NCBI GenBank assembly: GCA_903920455.1
Contig: CAIXLY010000010.1
Location: 20,990 to 84,989 of the forward strand
DNA length: 64,000 bases
Direction of reading: 5' to 3'
Source of the DNA: an uncultured bacterium
GTDB lineage: Bacteria > Bacteroidota > Bacteroidia > Chitinophagales > Chitinophagaceae
Part shown: one piece after another, positions 56,083 to 64,000 of the stretch
Position numbering within the stretch: the stretch's first letter is position 1
Layout of the letters: the number at the start of each line of letters is the position of its first letter
Made by a program: the position numbers and the translations under genes
The notes under the pieces: model-generated
Told to the model about the DNA's origin: nothing
Seen by the model: only the letters and a program-made list of their open reading frames with translations
Database searches by the model: none

Positions 56083-58827
56083 ATGCTGCAGCCCAAAAGC
56101 AAATTTAGTTTAAATTATCTTTTTTTCTTGATTTTGTGCTCAGGAGGGCTACCCATTTTAACATTATCAAAGAATCTGACTAGCCCAGCCTATCCGTCAC
56201 ATAGGAATATCAATCTTGCCGATACGATCAAACCTGAAAAAGTGATTGATACATCCCTGCCAATAAGCAATACAGATAGCACCAAGCCTCTTTTAAAAGT
56301 TGACAGTGTTCGTGTCAAAGTTTCAAAAGACTCACTAAATGCACCACTTGAACATGCCGCTGAAGACTCTATGGTATTGGAAGTTGATACCCGGAAAATA
56401 TTCCTATATGGCAAAACGGAGGTTAAATATGAAGATGTAGTGCTGAATGCCCCCAAAATCGAGTTTGACCAACAATCTCAATATGTTACGGCAAAAATGG
56501 GTAAAGACACGGCTGGCGTTGTTATGGGAATGGCCAAGCTGAAACAGGCAGAGACTGTTACAGTTAGCGATAGCCTGAATTTTAACCTAAGATCACAACG
56601 AGGGCTGACTTATAGTTCGTTTTTTCAGCAAGAAGATTTTTTCAATTATGCACAGAAAGTAAAAAAAATTAGTCCAGAAATTTTTTACGCTTCCAAAGGA
56701 AGATTCACTACCTGTAATCTTGATACCCCACACTTCGCTTTTAGCTTCAAAAAAGCAAAGTTTATCAATAAAAAGCTCGTTGTAACAGGACCGGTTCATC
56801 CTGAGTTTGAGGATGTTCCTGTGCCTATATATCTCCCATTCGGTATTTTCCCGATGCAAAAAGGAAGGCAATCTGGCATTATTCCGCCCCAATTTACCGT
56901 TACTGAAGATTTTGGTGTAGGCCTGGAGGGATTGGGTTATTACAGAGCGGTGAATGACTATCTGGATGCTAAGATTTGGTTTGATCTCTATTCATATGGA
57001 ACCTGGCGCGCTAACTTTTCCCCAACTTATAGAAAACGATACCGTTATAACGGACGCTTTAACATCAGTATTCAGAATACAAAGTTTGCTTTCAAAGGGG
57101 ATCCTGACTACAGAAAAAACAAGAGTTTTTTCGTGACCTGGTCTCACAGCATGGACAGCAAAGCATTGCCTGGTGTATCATTTAGCGCAAATGTCAATGC
57201 GGGTTCAAGTAAGTACTTGTCCTTGGTTCCAAATGCTTCATTGGTCAATCCTGGTTTTTCCGGAAATGCTCAAGGGGGGGGGAACTATATGCAGCCAATG
57301 AACTTCACCAATCAGTTATCGTCTTCTATATCATATCAAAAAAATTGGCATGGAACACCTTTTAATCTTTCCGTTAACCTTAATCATAACCAAAACACTG
57401 CGAGAAAAACCGTAAACCTCAATTTACCGGATATAGCCTTCATGATGAATACCATCTACCCATTCCAACCTAAAGAGTCAGTTGGTCCATCGAAGTGGTA
57501 TGAAAAATTGGGTGTAGGATATAGTGGTAATTATAAAGGCCAAGTTTCTTTTTATGACACGGCCTTTAGGTTTAAGCAACTCATTGACACCTTTCAGTGG
57601 GGTGCCAGCCATGATATTCCAATTACCTTGTCTTTGCCATCCCTAGGCCCTTTTCAAATTGCGCCAAGTATATCGTTTAAAGAACGTTGGTTTGCGCAGA
57701 AGCTTAATCGCACCTGGAACACACAGACCAATAAATTAGATACATCCATTGAAAGAGGGTTTAATACCGCAAGAGAAATGACGATGGGTATTTCATTCAA
57801 CACTGCGATCTTCGGAAAGTTTGAGTCCAAAAATAAAGAAGCCAAAATTCAAGCTATTCGTCATGTAATGAGGCCTCAATTTGGCATTAATTATAGGCCA
57901 GACATGATGAAGCCATATTATTATCGTGAACGTGTAAATGTCCGGGGTGATAAAGTGTTAATGTCTGTTTTTGATGGAGCCATTTTTTCTCCTTTTTCAT
58001 CGGGTGAAAATGGTGGAATGAGTTTCGGTATTGACAACAATATTGAAATGAAGGCAAGGTCAAAAAAGGATACAGGCGATGCTGAGTTAAAGAAAGTTAA
58101 ACTGATTGATGGATTTGGAATTAATGGGTCATATAACTTTTTAGCCGACTCTTTCAAGCTTTCAACTTTTAATCTTTATGCCAGAAGTAATTTGTTTGAA
58201 AAAATAAATATAACTGCGAATGCAAATTTAGATCCATATCAGAAAAATCCTGAAAATGGATTCAGAATAAACAAGTATGCTTGGGAAGGAAAACGCTTTA
58301 CACCAGGAACTATAGTAAATGGCAATATCAATATCTCTACAAATATCCAAAGTAAACGTAAGGATGATAAGGGAGAGAAGGAAAAAGAAAAGGTTGAAAA
58401 TGACGACTTTGATAATGTTTCAAACGATCAGATGCAACAACAGCTTGATTATATAAGAAGAAATCCAGCTGAGTTTACTGATTTTAATATTCCATGGACG
58501 CTGAACTTTTCATATTCATTGAGTTTCTCTAAATTATTGCAACGAGACTATACCTATAAAACTGAAATCACTTCCAGTATTAATTTTAATGGGGATTTTA
58601 GCTTAACAAAAAAATGGAAGATTGGGGCAAATGGGTATTATGATATCAAAACAATGAAATTACAGTCGCTTACTACTTATATCACCCGCGATTTGCATTG
58701 TTGGCAGATGTCAATCAATGTAACACCAATCGGTCTCTATAGATTTTTCAATATTACGATCAGTCCAAAGTCTGGCATACTCAGGGATTTAAAAATCAAT
58801 AGAACACGATATTTTTATTCTCAATAG
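56083..58827 (+). CDS. LPS-assembly-type outer-membrane protein LptD
   Basis: A 914-residue outer-membrane protein. After a signal peptide and a Ser/Thr/Lys-rich linker comes an OstA-like unit (KIFLYGKTEVKYEDVVLNAPKIEF). A conserved neck FTTCNLDTPHFAFSFKKAKF, then VPVPIYLPFGIFPMQKGRQSGIIPP, leads to a C-terminal beta barrel. LptD with LptE inserts LPS in the outer membrane. A G9 run at 57274-57282 lies in frame in the barrel part (codons for QGGGN). The gene is divergent from the amidase. Confidence 0.92.
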   Translation: MLQPKSKFSLNYLFFLILCSGGLPILTLSKNLTSPAYPSHRNINLADTIKPEKVIDTSLPISNTDSTKPLLKVDSVRVKVSKDSLNAPLEHAAEDSMVLEVDTRKIFLYGKTEVKYEDVVLNAPKIEFDQQSQYVTAKMGKDTAGVVMGMAKLKQAETVTVSDSLNFNLRSQRGLTYSSFFQQEDFFNYAQKVKKISPEIFYASKGRFTTCNLDTPHFAFSFKKAKFINKKLVVTGPVHPEFEDVPVPIYLPFGIFPMQKGRQSGIIPPQFTVTEDFGVGLEGLGYYRAVNDYLDAKIWFDLYSYGTWRANFSPTYRKRYRYNGRFNISIQNTKFAFKGDPDYRKNKSFFVTWSHSMDSKALPGVSFSANVNAGSSKYLSLVPNASLVNPGFSGNAQGGGNYMQPMNFTNQLSSSISYQKNWHGTPFNLSVNLNHNQNTARKTVNLNLPDIAFMMNTIYPFQPKESVGPSKWYEKLGVGYSGNYKGQVSFYDTAFRFKQLIDTFQWGASHDIPITLSLPSLGPFQIAPSISFKERWFAQKLNRTWNTQTNKLDTSIERGFNTAREMTMGISFNTAIFGKFESKNKEAKIQAIRHVMRPQFGINYRPDMMKPYYYRERVNVRGDKVLMSVFDGAIFSPFSSGENGGMSFGIDNNIEMKARSKKDTGDAELKKVKLIDGFGINGSYNFLADSFKLSTFNLYARSNLFEKINITANANLDPYQKNPENGFRINKYAWEGKRFTPGTIVNGNINISTNIQSKRKDDKGEKEKEKVENDDFDNVSNDQMQQQLDYIRRNPAEFTDFNIPWTLNFSYSLSFSKLLQRDYTYKTEITSSINFNGDFSLTKKWKIGANGYYDIKTMKLQSLTTYITRDLHCWQMSINVTPIGLYRFFNITISPKSGILRDLKINRTRYFYSQ
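57274..57282 (+). repeat. G9 homopolymer inside lptD
   Basis: Nine consecutive G encode three Gly between Gln and Asn. Gain or loss of one G would shift the frame in the barrel and give a truncated protein. It is the longest G-run seen in the window. Confidence 0.9.
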
Positions 58828-58898
58828 GAGAGCAGGTGACAGCTCCTAGGGTTCTGCTTAATGGCTAAAGTAATCTGATTCTTGTCTTAGGAAACACA

Positions 58899-59642
58899 TT
58901 AAAATAAGGATAATTCTTTCTCCATTACATTGTAGACATAATCTTTTAGCTCAGAATAATTTGCAAACTGTTGAGGTTCTATGGCTGGCAAAAATTTTAG
59001 TTCAATTTTACCAGGCCAAAAATAAAATGATTTGTCGTGAGGCAATAGTTTATTTGTCCCCTTAATGATTCCTGGAATAATAGGTTTACCTGTTTCAAAG
59101 GACAGCTTAAAAGCACCATCATGAAAAGTCTTGAGTGGTTTATTGGTTTTGTTCCTAGTTCCCTCGGGATAGATGCACATATGCATGCCCATAGCCAATA
59201 CTTCCTTCATTTTTGAATAGCTTTCCTTCTTGCTTGAATCGCTTTTGCGATCAATTAGGATCGAACCCCTTTTATAGATTAGTCCGAATATTGGAATCTT
59301 TGACAGTTCAATCTTAGCAATTGTTTTATTTGCGCCTGGAATACCTGGACTAGATAAAAGAATGTCAGCAAGTGAATTGTGGTTACAGGTAACGATATAG
59401 TTTTGCCCTTTACCAAAATGTTCTTTCCCGCTAATCTTAACACGTATGCCAGCTAAAGGAAAGAAAATGGACATCCATAGGCGGCATATAGGAATAAATA
59501 TGATTGTTCTTTTGGGCTCATGTACAATGCGAATCACCCAAATTATTGGGATGAATAAAAGCATGGTGCTAATAAAGATGATGCCCCCATAGATGGTAAA
59601 CAAGGCTCCAAGTATATTTTTTATCTTATTGTTCATATTCAT
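58899..59642 (-). CDS. 1-acyl-glycerol-3-phosphate acyltransferase (PlsC family)
   Basis: A 247-residue membrane acyltransferase. Two N-terminal hydrophobic segments precede the catalytic NHNSLAD motif (H88, D93) and the substrate-binding YPEGTRN near residue 158, then PIIPGIIKGTNKLLP. These are hallmark blocks of phospholipid acyltransferases. It is likely active in phosphatidic acid formation. Its start overlaps the end of ung by 17 bp. Confidence 0.9.
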   Translation of the reverse strand: MNMNNKIKNILGALFTIYGGIIFISTMLLFIPIIWVIRIVHEPKRTIIFIPICRLWMSIFFPLAGIRVKISGKEHFGKGQNYIVTCNHNSLADILLSSPGIPGANKTIAKIELSKIPIFGLIYKRGSILIDRKSDSSKKESYSKMKEVLAMGMHMCIYPEGTRNKTNKPLKTFHDGAFKLSFETGKPIIPGIIKGTNKLLPHDKSFYFWPGKIELKFLPAIEPQQFANYSELKDYVYNVMEKELSLF

Positions 59643-60327
59643 TGATCATCCAATTGATGGGTGTTTTGCCATTGCGCATTAAATATTCATTGGTCAAGGA
59701 AAAATGCTTACATCCAAAAAAGCCCTTGTCTGCCGAGAATGGTGAGGGGTGAGGAGCTTTGAGTACGAGATGTTTTTTATTATCAATAAATTCCCCTTTT
59801 TGCTTGGCAAAATTGCCCCAAAGCAAAAAAACAAGGTGTTCTGTCTTGTCATTAAGTAAACGAACCACTGCATCTGTGAACTTTTGCCAGCCAATACCGG
59901 CATGACTATTAGGCTCATTTGCCCTAACTGTTAGGGTTGCGTTGAGAAGTAATACTCCTTGTTGAGCCCAGGAAGTGAGGTCTCCGTAATTTCTGGGCAT
60001 CTTTACGCCGATATCAGATTCAATTTCTTTGTAAATATTTCTTAAGGAAGGTGGGAGAGCAGTCCTGGGGGGCACTGAAAAACTCAATCCATGCGCCTGG
60101 CCAGCTCCATGATATGGGTCTTGGCCAAGGATAATGACCTTTACTTTATCAAAATCAGTGAGGTTAAATGCGTTAAATAGGTTCTGCCCTGCTGGATAAA
60201 CAATCTGATGACTCTCTTTTTCATTTTTCAGCAATTCCACTAGTTCTTTGAAGTAGGGCTTAGCAAATTCCTCCTTTAAGGCCAGTTTCCACCCAGGGGC
60301 AATTTTTACTTCCATAGTTTTCTGCAT
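59626..60327 (-). CDS. ung: Uracil-DNA glycosylase
   Basis: A 233-residue family-1 enzyme that removes uracil from DNA. The water-activating motif GQDPYHG (D70, H73) and the second block HPSPFSADKGFFG near the C-terminus are intact. The start may be the first ATG (60327) or the fifth codon (60315). It overlaps plsC by 17 bp, which suggests translational coupling of the two otherwise unrelated functions. Confidence 0.97.
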   Translation of the reverse strand: MQKTMEVKIAPGWKLALKEEFAKPYFKELVELLKNEKESHQIVYPAGQNLFNAFNLTDFDKVKVIILGQDPYHGAGQAHGLSFSVPPRTALPPSLRNIYKEIESDIGVKMPRNYGDLTSWAQQGVLLLNATLTVRANEPNSHAGIGWQKFTDAVVRLLNDKTEHLVFLLWGNFAKQKGEFIDNKKHLVLKAPHPSPFSADKGFFGCKHFSLTNEYLMRNGKTPINWMINEYEQ

Positions 60328-60333
60328 TACTAG

Positions 60334-60363
60334 TTGTCTGCAAGCTAAAAAAAATTATCTTTG
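60334..60363 (+). promoter_or_regulatory. Promoter of tRNA-Arg copy 1 (TTG, 19-bp spacer, TATCTTTG)
   Basis: TTG (60334-60336) and TATCTTTG (60356-60363) fit the Bacteroidota consensus with an exact 19-bp spacer. The tRNA starts 19 bp later. Confidence 0.65.
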
Positions 60364-60457
60364 CAAACCATTTTGTCTTTTGGTCCCGTAGCTCAGTTGG
60401 ATAGAGCGGCAGCCTTCTAAGCTGTAGGCCATTGGTTCGAATCCAATCGGGATCACA
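60346..60457 (+). repeat. 112-bp direct repeat, copy 1 (promoter part plus tRNA-Arg)
   Basis: It is identical to 62302-62413 except for two bases, both in the -7 box. The unit begins in the A-run before the -7 box and ends two bases past the tRNA discriminator base. The offset is 1956 bp. Confidence 0.95.
60382..60455 (+). tRNA. tRNA-Arg (anticodon UCU), copy 1
   Basis: A 74-nt cloverleaf. The acceptor GGTCCCG pairs with CGGGATC (one G-T pair), discriminator A. The anticodon loop CTTCTAA gives UCU, and the T-loop is TTCGAAT. CCA is not encoded. A second identical copy is at 62338. Confidence 0.95.
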
Positions 60458-60732
60458 TTTCGTTCTTTACAATTTCTTCTTTTTTTCGTTTTCAACTAAG
60501 AAACTGAACGGTTTCTTCACAATGACAAAACATTTACCAAACGAGCCAAGATGGCTGGTAAAATGTTCCAGCAATAAAATATTTTTTAAATCCCTTCAGA
60601 CGAGATACTAACCTCTCAAAAAGATGATAATTCACTGTTGGTTTACAATCCAGGATACTAATTTTAATGGTATAGTTAGAACTTTATGCTATCATTGGTG
60701 TTTGTAATTTTTTGACATTTTACAACTATAAA

Positions 60733-61938
60733 ATGATAGAAGACAGAAAACGATATAATGTAAAATTCAACGGTACGTCAAATCTTCCTTATACTCAATG
60801 TATTTATACCCATACAAATGAACTTCCCCAACACTGGGACATGCTTGCCAAGGATAATATCTTTCTTTCCAGAAAATACCTGGAAGTATTGCAGGAAGCG
60901 GCCCCTTCAAATATGATCTGTCACTTTATAGCAATCTTTAATGGAGATGAACTTATGGGCATTGCCATTTCACAGTACCTTGACTTTAAACAGATTGACT
61001 GTTATGGCAACAAGCTACAAATCAACAATGTTTCCATAAAAAACTTCTTGTTCAAAAAATTCGCCTCTAGCATTTTGGTTATTGGAAATAACATGCTCAG
61101 TGGACAACATGCTTTCGAAATAGCAGAAAAAGCAAATAAGTCTTCTGTGCTGATAGCACTAAACGATGCAGCCATTGAGTTAAAATCGAGGTTTGAAGAA
61201 AAAGGCACTAGCATTCATATGACCACTTTTAAAGATTTGATAGCAAATGAAATTGAAGCTTTCTCCTTAACTGAATTTTCTTCTGATCTGAGATTTTCAG
61301 TTCAACCCAATATGATACTTGATATAAAAAAAGAATGGAAACTTGAACAGGATTATGTGATTTCATTTACAAAAAAATACCGGACACAATACAAACGCGG
61401 TCGTTCAAAATGCTTAGGGGTTGAAAAAAAGGAATTTACGCTAGAAGACATTTTAGCAAATGAAGATAAGTTGCATGAGCTGTATCTCCATGTGGCTAGC
61501 AACGCGCCTTTCAATACTTTCTACCTCCCCAAGCATCATTTTAGTGTATTCAAAGAAAAGTTGGGGTCAAATTTCATACTCTATGGCTATTTTTTTGAAG
61601 ACAACTTAATCAGCTTTAAAACAATCATCAACAACGGAGAAACATTGGTTAGCTATTTTTTAGGTTATGATGATTCAATTCAAAAAGAGAAGATGTTATA
61701 CTTGAATATGCTATATGATATGACAGCCTATGCTATTATTCATGGCTATAGAAAAATTGTGTTTGGAAGAACTGCCTTGGAAATTAAAAGTTCTATAGGA
61801 GCAATTCCTGAAACTATGATTGGAATAATGAGGCATAGTAATAAAGCAATCAATCGCTTTCTCCCTTTTCTTTTCAACTATCTAGAGCCAAAAATTGTTT
61901 GGAAAAAGAGAAGCCCCTTTCAAACAACTTCGAAATAA
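60733..61938 (+). CDS. FemAB/GNAT-like acyltransferase-type protein, unknown substrate
   Basis: A 401-residue protein between two tRNA-Arg copies. The ATG at 60733 is used; a TTG at 60712 is the only earlier choice. The pattern resembles the double-GNAT fold of FemAB-like or DUF482-type proteins: HWDMLAKDNIFLSRKYLEVLQ near the N-terminus, then FTKKYRTQYKRGRSKCLG, YGYFFEDNLISFKTII and YRKIVFGRTALEIKSSIGA in the second half. No membrane segment or integrase is seen. I cannot name its substrate. Confidence 0.6.
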   Translation: MIEDRKRYNVKFNGTSNLPYTQCIYTHTNELPQHWDMLAKDNIFLSRKYLEVLQEAAPSNMICHFIAIFNGDELMGIAISQYLDFKQIDCYGNKLQINNVSIKNFLFKKFASSILVIGNNMLSGQHAFEIAEKANKSSVLIALNDAAIELKSRFEEKGTSIHMTTFKDLIANEIEAFSLTEFSSDLRFSVQPNMILDIKKEWKLEQDYVISFTKKYRTQYKRGRSKCLGVEKKEFTLEDILANEDKLHELYLHVASNAPFNTFYLPKHHFSVFKEKLGSNFILYGYFFEDNLISFKTIINNGETLVSYFLGYDDSIQKEKMLYLNMLYDMTAYAIIHGYRKIVFGRTALEIKSSIGAIPETMIGIMRHSNKAINRFLPFLFNYLEPKIVWKKRSPFQTTSK

Positions 61939-62337
61939 ATTAACATAATTTAAAAATTAACTTTTATAAGTTCATTTATTTATATTTTTCAATAGATGAT
62001 TCAAGTATAATCATAAGCTAGTTAAGATCTTTGCTCAATTTGTCTCAAAAATCCATCAACTCCTATAATACTTTCTCGTACTGTGCTTCAGTAGTTTTTA
62101 ATTCAGAAGCAACGTGGTTGATTTTTATTTAGTCTTTTGAAAATTTTTTCAATTTTGAAAAAATTCGATAAATCCAAGATGGTTTTTTTATTTTCCTTTT
62201 TGCTTTTTAAATTAAGTAGCTTTTATTTTCAATTTTATCTTTCAGCAACCCTTTATTTTACCGGACTTCTATAAATTCTTTTAATTTCAACCGGTTGCAA
62301 TTAAAAAAAATTAACTTTACAAACCATTTTGTCTTTT
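61939..62337. other. AT-rich gap between the FemAB-like gene and tRNA-Arg copy 2
   Basis: About 400 bp with no gene. It is very AT-rich with long T-runs and only scattered GC. It has no clear hairpin terminator or gene remnant, and the last part (from 62302) belongs to the 112-bp repeat. I see nothing else in it. Confidence 0.7.
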
Positions 62338-62413
62338 GGTCCCGTAGCTCAGTTGGATAGAGCGGCAGCCTTCTAAGCTGTAGGCCATTGGTTCGAATCC
62401 AATCGGGATCACA
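62302..62413 (+). repeat. 112-bp direct repeat, copy 2
   Basis: This copy of 60346-60457 has two changes: the -7 box reads TAACTTTA instead of TATCTTTG. Upstream of the repeat the sequences diverge, and there is no TTG at the -33 spacing, so this copy has a weaker promoter. Confidence 0.95.
62338..62411 (+). tRNA. tRNA-Arg (anticodon UCU), copy 2
   Basis: It is identical over all 74 bases to the copy at 60382-60455, so the tRNA should fold normally. Expression may be lower because the -7 box lost its conserved G. It lies 63 bp before the next gene. Confidence 0.95.
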
Positions 62414-62474
62414 GGTACTTTTTTAAAGTCATTGTCAATTATATTTTGTAATGCGTTTTTTTTAGTTTTATTGA

Positions 62475-63338
62475 ATGAAAGCGAAGTTCTTAATTCTATA
62501 CTTATGTTTCGGGCAATTAATTTTTGCTCAAAAAATATCAAATGAGTTTTTTGTTTTCCAAAGCATTATTTCTGGAGACCCTAACTATGACAATTTTGAC
62601 AAACAGGTTAAATTCATCAAGGATGAAGGGTTTGCAGGCATTGAACTGTATGAACTGGATGATTTCAATGTGAAATTTACTACGATTCAGCGGCATAATT
62701 TTAAAGGTTCCTTTTTGTATGCCAAAGTTGATTTGGACGAAGATGCTCTCGACACTAGATTGCTTGATGCGATTGTTCGACTAAAGGGTTCTGGAACTAT
62801 TATATGTCCATATATCATCAAAAAAGATCTTGTGTTACATCAGCCAAATAAATCAACTGATAAAGTTGCTGTTCAGCTGCTAAGGCAGTTGGCGGAATTA
62901 GCTAATCAGTCAGGACTCCAAGTAGCCATCTACCCGCACCTTAATTTTTATGTAGAAAAAACAGATCATGCAATGCGCATTGCAAAGAAAGTAGATAGAA
63001 AAAATCTTGGACTAACGTTTAACCTCTGTCATTGGCTGGCGACAACTGATGATAAAGAAAGAAACGATGTAAAAAAAGAATTGAAAAAACTTGCACCTTA
63101 TCTTAAAATGATGAGCATCAATGGTGCAAATAATGTGCTATCCAAAAAAGCAAATATCTGGGAAGATTATATACTTCCTCTTGATGAGGGAAGCTTTGAT
63201 GTGAAAGCGTTGGTTAAATATGTTTCGGTTGATCTTAGACAGTCCATCCCAATAGGCATTCAGTGTTTCGGTCTGAAAGGTGACCGAGAGCTGGTAAAAA
63301 GAACAATAGCGAAAGTAAATGATATGAAGTCCTTTTAA
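62475..63338 (+). CDS. Secreted TIM-barrel sugar isomerase/epimerase-like protein
   Basis: A 287-residue protein with a signal peptide (cleavage near IFAQ) and an AP-endonuclease-2/xylose-isomerase-like barrel (FIKDEGFAGIELYELDDF, AIYPHLNFYVEKTDHAM, NLGLTFNLCHWLA). Proteins of this kind are common in Bacteroidota and may isomerise sugars in the periplasm. The metal ligands are only partly recognisable by eye. It converges on the GH95 gene. Confidence 0.8.
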   Translation: MKAKFLILYLCFGQLIFAQKISNEFFVFQSIISGDPNYDNFDKQVKFIKDEGFAGIELYELDDFNVKFTTIQRHNFKGSFLYAKVDLDEDALDTRLLDAIVRLKGSGTIICPYIIKKDLVLHQPNKSTDKVAVQLLRQLAELANQSGLQVAIYPHLNFYVEKTDHAMRIAKKVDRKNLGLTFNLCHWLATTDDKERNDVKKELKKLAPYLKMMSINGANNVLSKKANIWEDYILPLDEGSFDVKALVKYVSVDLRQSIPIGIQCFGLKGDRELVKRTIAKVNDMKSF

Positions 63339-63365
63339 CGTGACTTCATATCCTCTCATTTTTAT

Positions 63366-64000
63366 CTAAATTAATTGTTTAAAAATGAATACATATGTTT
63401 TGCCTGCTGTTGTGGCTAAATCATATTCAAAAGTTTTTTTCAGGTTCAATCCTTTCAGATTAGCTTTTGTTGAAATGATCGGTTTCTTGATATCGACCAA
63501 CTCATAAAATACATTGCTGTTCTTTCCTGTTGCTGCAGTCGGTATATTTGTTGATGTATTGTTTATCAATGGATCGTAAGCACGGAGTCTGCAATTGCCT
63601 CCCAACGAGGATTTAATTACCAGCTTTGTAATTTTTCCGTTTTTCCAGTTCATGTCAATCGTAAATCCACCACGTGCTCTTAATCCTTTGATCTCACCAT
63701 CTTTCCATTGATCAGGTAAGGCAGGCAGAAGATGAATAGCACCATCATGAGATTGCATTAGCATTTCAGCAATTCCTGAAGTGCATCCGAAATTTCCATC
63801 TATCTGAAATGGGGGATGAGCATCGAAAAGATTTGGATAGGTTCCTCCACCTTCCTTGCCTGGCTCAACCAAGCTAAGTTGATCCGTAATCAATTTGTAT
63901 GCATGATTTCCATCGAGTAATCTTGCCCAGCAATTTACCTTCCAGCCCATTGACCATCCTGTTGAAACATCTCCGCGATATCCCAATGTCTTAATAGAAG
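63366..64000 (-). CDS. GH95 alpha-L-fucosidase, C-terminal part (cut by right edge)
   Basis: The frame is open through base 64000, so at least 211 codons of the C-terminal end are here and the N-terminus lies beyond the window. [29 protein letters not shown] and [22 protein letters not shown], then [23 protein letters not shown], are typical of GH95, which cleaves alpha-1,2-linked fucose by inversion. The Asp in QIDGNFG is probably an active-site residue. With the two GH29 genes this gives three fucosidases in the window. Confidence 0.88.
   Translation of the reverse strand, partial: SIKTLGYRGDVSTGWSMGWKVNCWARLLDGNHAYKLITDQLSLVEPGKEGGGTYPNLFDAHPPFQIDGNFGCTSGIAEMLMQSHDGAIHLLPALPDQWKDGEIKGLRARGGFTIDMNWKNGKITKLVIKSSLGGNCRLRAYDPLINNTSTNIPTAATGKNSNVFYELVDIKKPIISTKANLKGLNLKKTFEYDLATTAGKTYVFIFKQLI

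Noticed and set aside
60346..62413. attL/attR of an integrative element at tRNA-Arg
   Set aside because: The repeat contains the whole tRNA and promoter part rather than only the 3' end, and no integrase or mobility gene lies between.

Overview
The window comes from an AT-rich chromosome of the Bacteroidota, most likely a Chitinophagaceae-type member. This is inferred from gene families and promoters, not from a database search. The main clues are a short primary sigma factor of 285 aa, a PUR-alpha-like DUF3276 protein, DUF1573, DUF4249 and OstA-like proteins, futalosine-type menaquinone synthesis (MqnE), and -7 boxes of the form TAnnTTTG preceded by TTG about 19-20 bp upstream. No IS element, prophage or CRISPR array is visible. 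Most of the window is ordinary chromosome with dense genes in short operons.

Layout. 1-4.7 kb: dapF (cut by the left edge), a nucleoside phosphorylase, tRNA-Cys, a small membrane protein, glnS and rocD. 4.8-8.2 kb: ispE, a DUF151 nuclease-like gene, and etfB-etfA behind a 16-bp palindrome. 8.2-14.4 kb: a TPR protein and tilS, facing a long minus-strand chain nusB-DUF1573-yajC-coaE-CPBP protease-rlmH-rhomboid. 14.5-18.7 kb: groS-groL, a YhhN membrane protein, an FKBP lipoprotein and DUF2147. 18.8-27 kb: mqnE, a CNT nucleoside transporter, a polysaccharide flippase, trxA and dnaE. 27-32.3 kb: an NlpC/P60 lipoprotein, an M1 peptidase, msrA and a MutS2 without an Smr domain.

32.4-40.3 kb is a fucose-use locus. 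Two secreted GH29 alpha-L-fucosidases flank a six-gene minus-strand operon: SDR, FAH-family hydrolase, lactonase, SDR, FucP permease and mutarotase. Together these fit the non-phosphorylating route from L-fucose to pyruvate plus lactate. The L-fuconate dehydratase step is absent, and one SDR has Asn where the catalytic Lys should be. A GH95 fucosidase fragment at the right edge adds to the fucose theme.

40.4-51 kb: a PhnA-like protein, tRNA-Ser, a small secreted protein, an unknown membrane protein, an ABC exporter, DUF3276, pgi, threonine aldolase, rpoD, a lone DUF4249 lipoprotein and trxB. 51-60.3 kb: NhaD, then an envelope block (OstA-like, MCE/MlaD, amidase, divergent lptD), an acyltransferase and ung. 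60.3-64 kb: two copies of tRNA-Arg(UCU) in a 112-bp direct repeat bracket one FemAB/GNAT-like gene; then come a secreted TIM-barrel protein and the GH95 fragment.

The most notable signals are: the fucose operon with its missing step and altered SDR; the tRNA-Arg duplication whose only two differences fall in the -7 box; a G9 tract inside lptD; 9-bp minisatellites at two distant loci, one folded into a perfect 25-bp inverted repeat; the etf palindrome; and the Smr-less MutS2. I found no clearly new multigene system.
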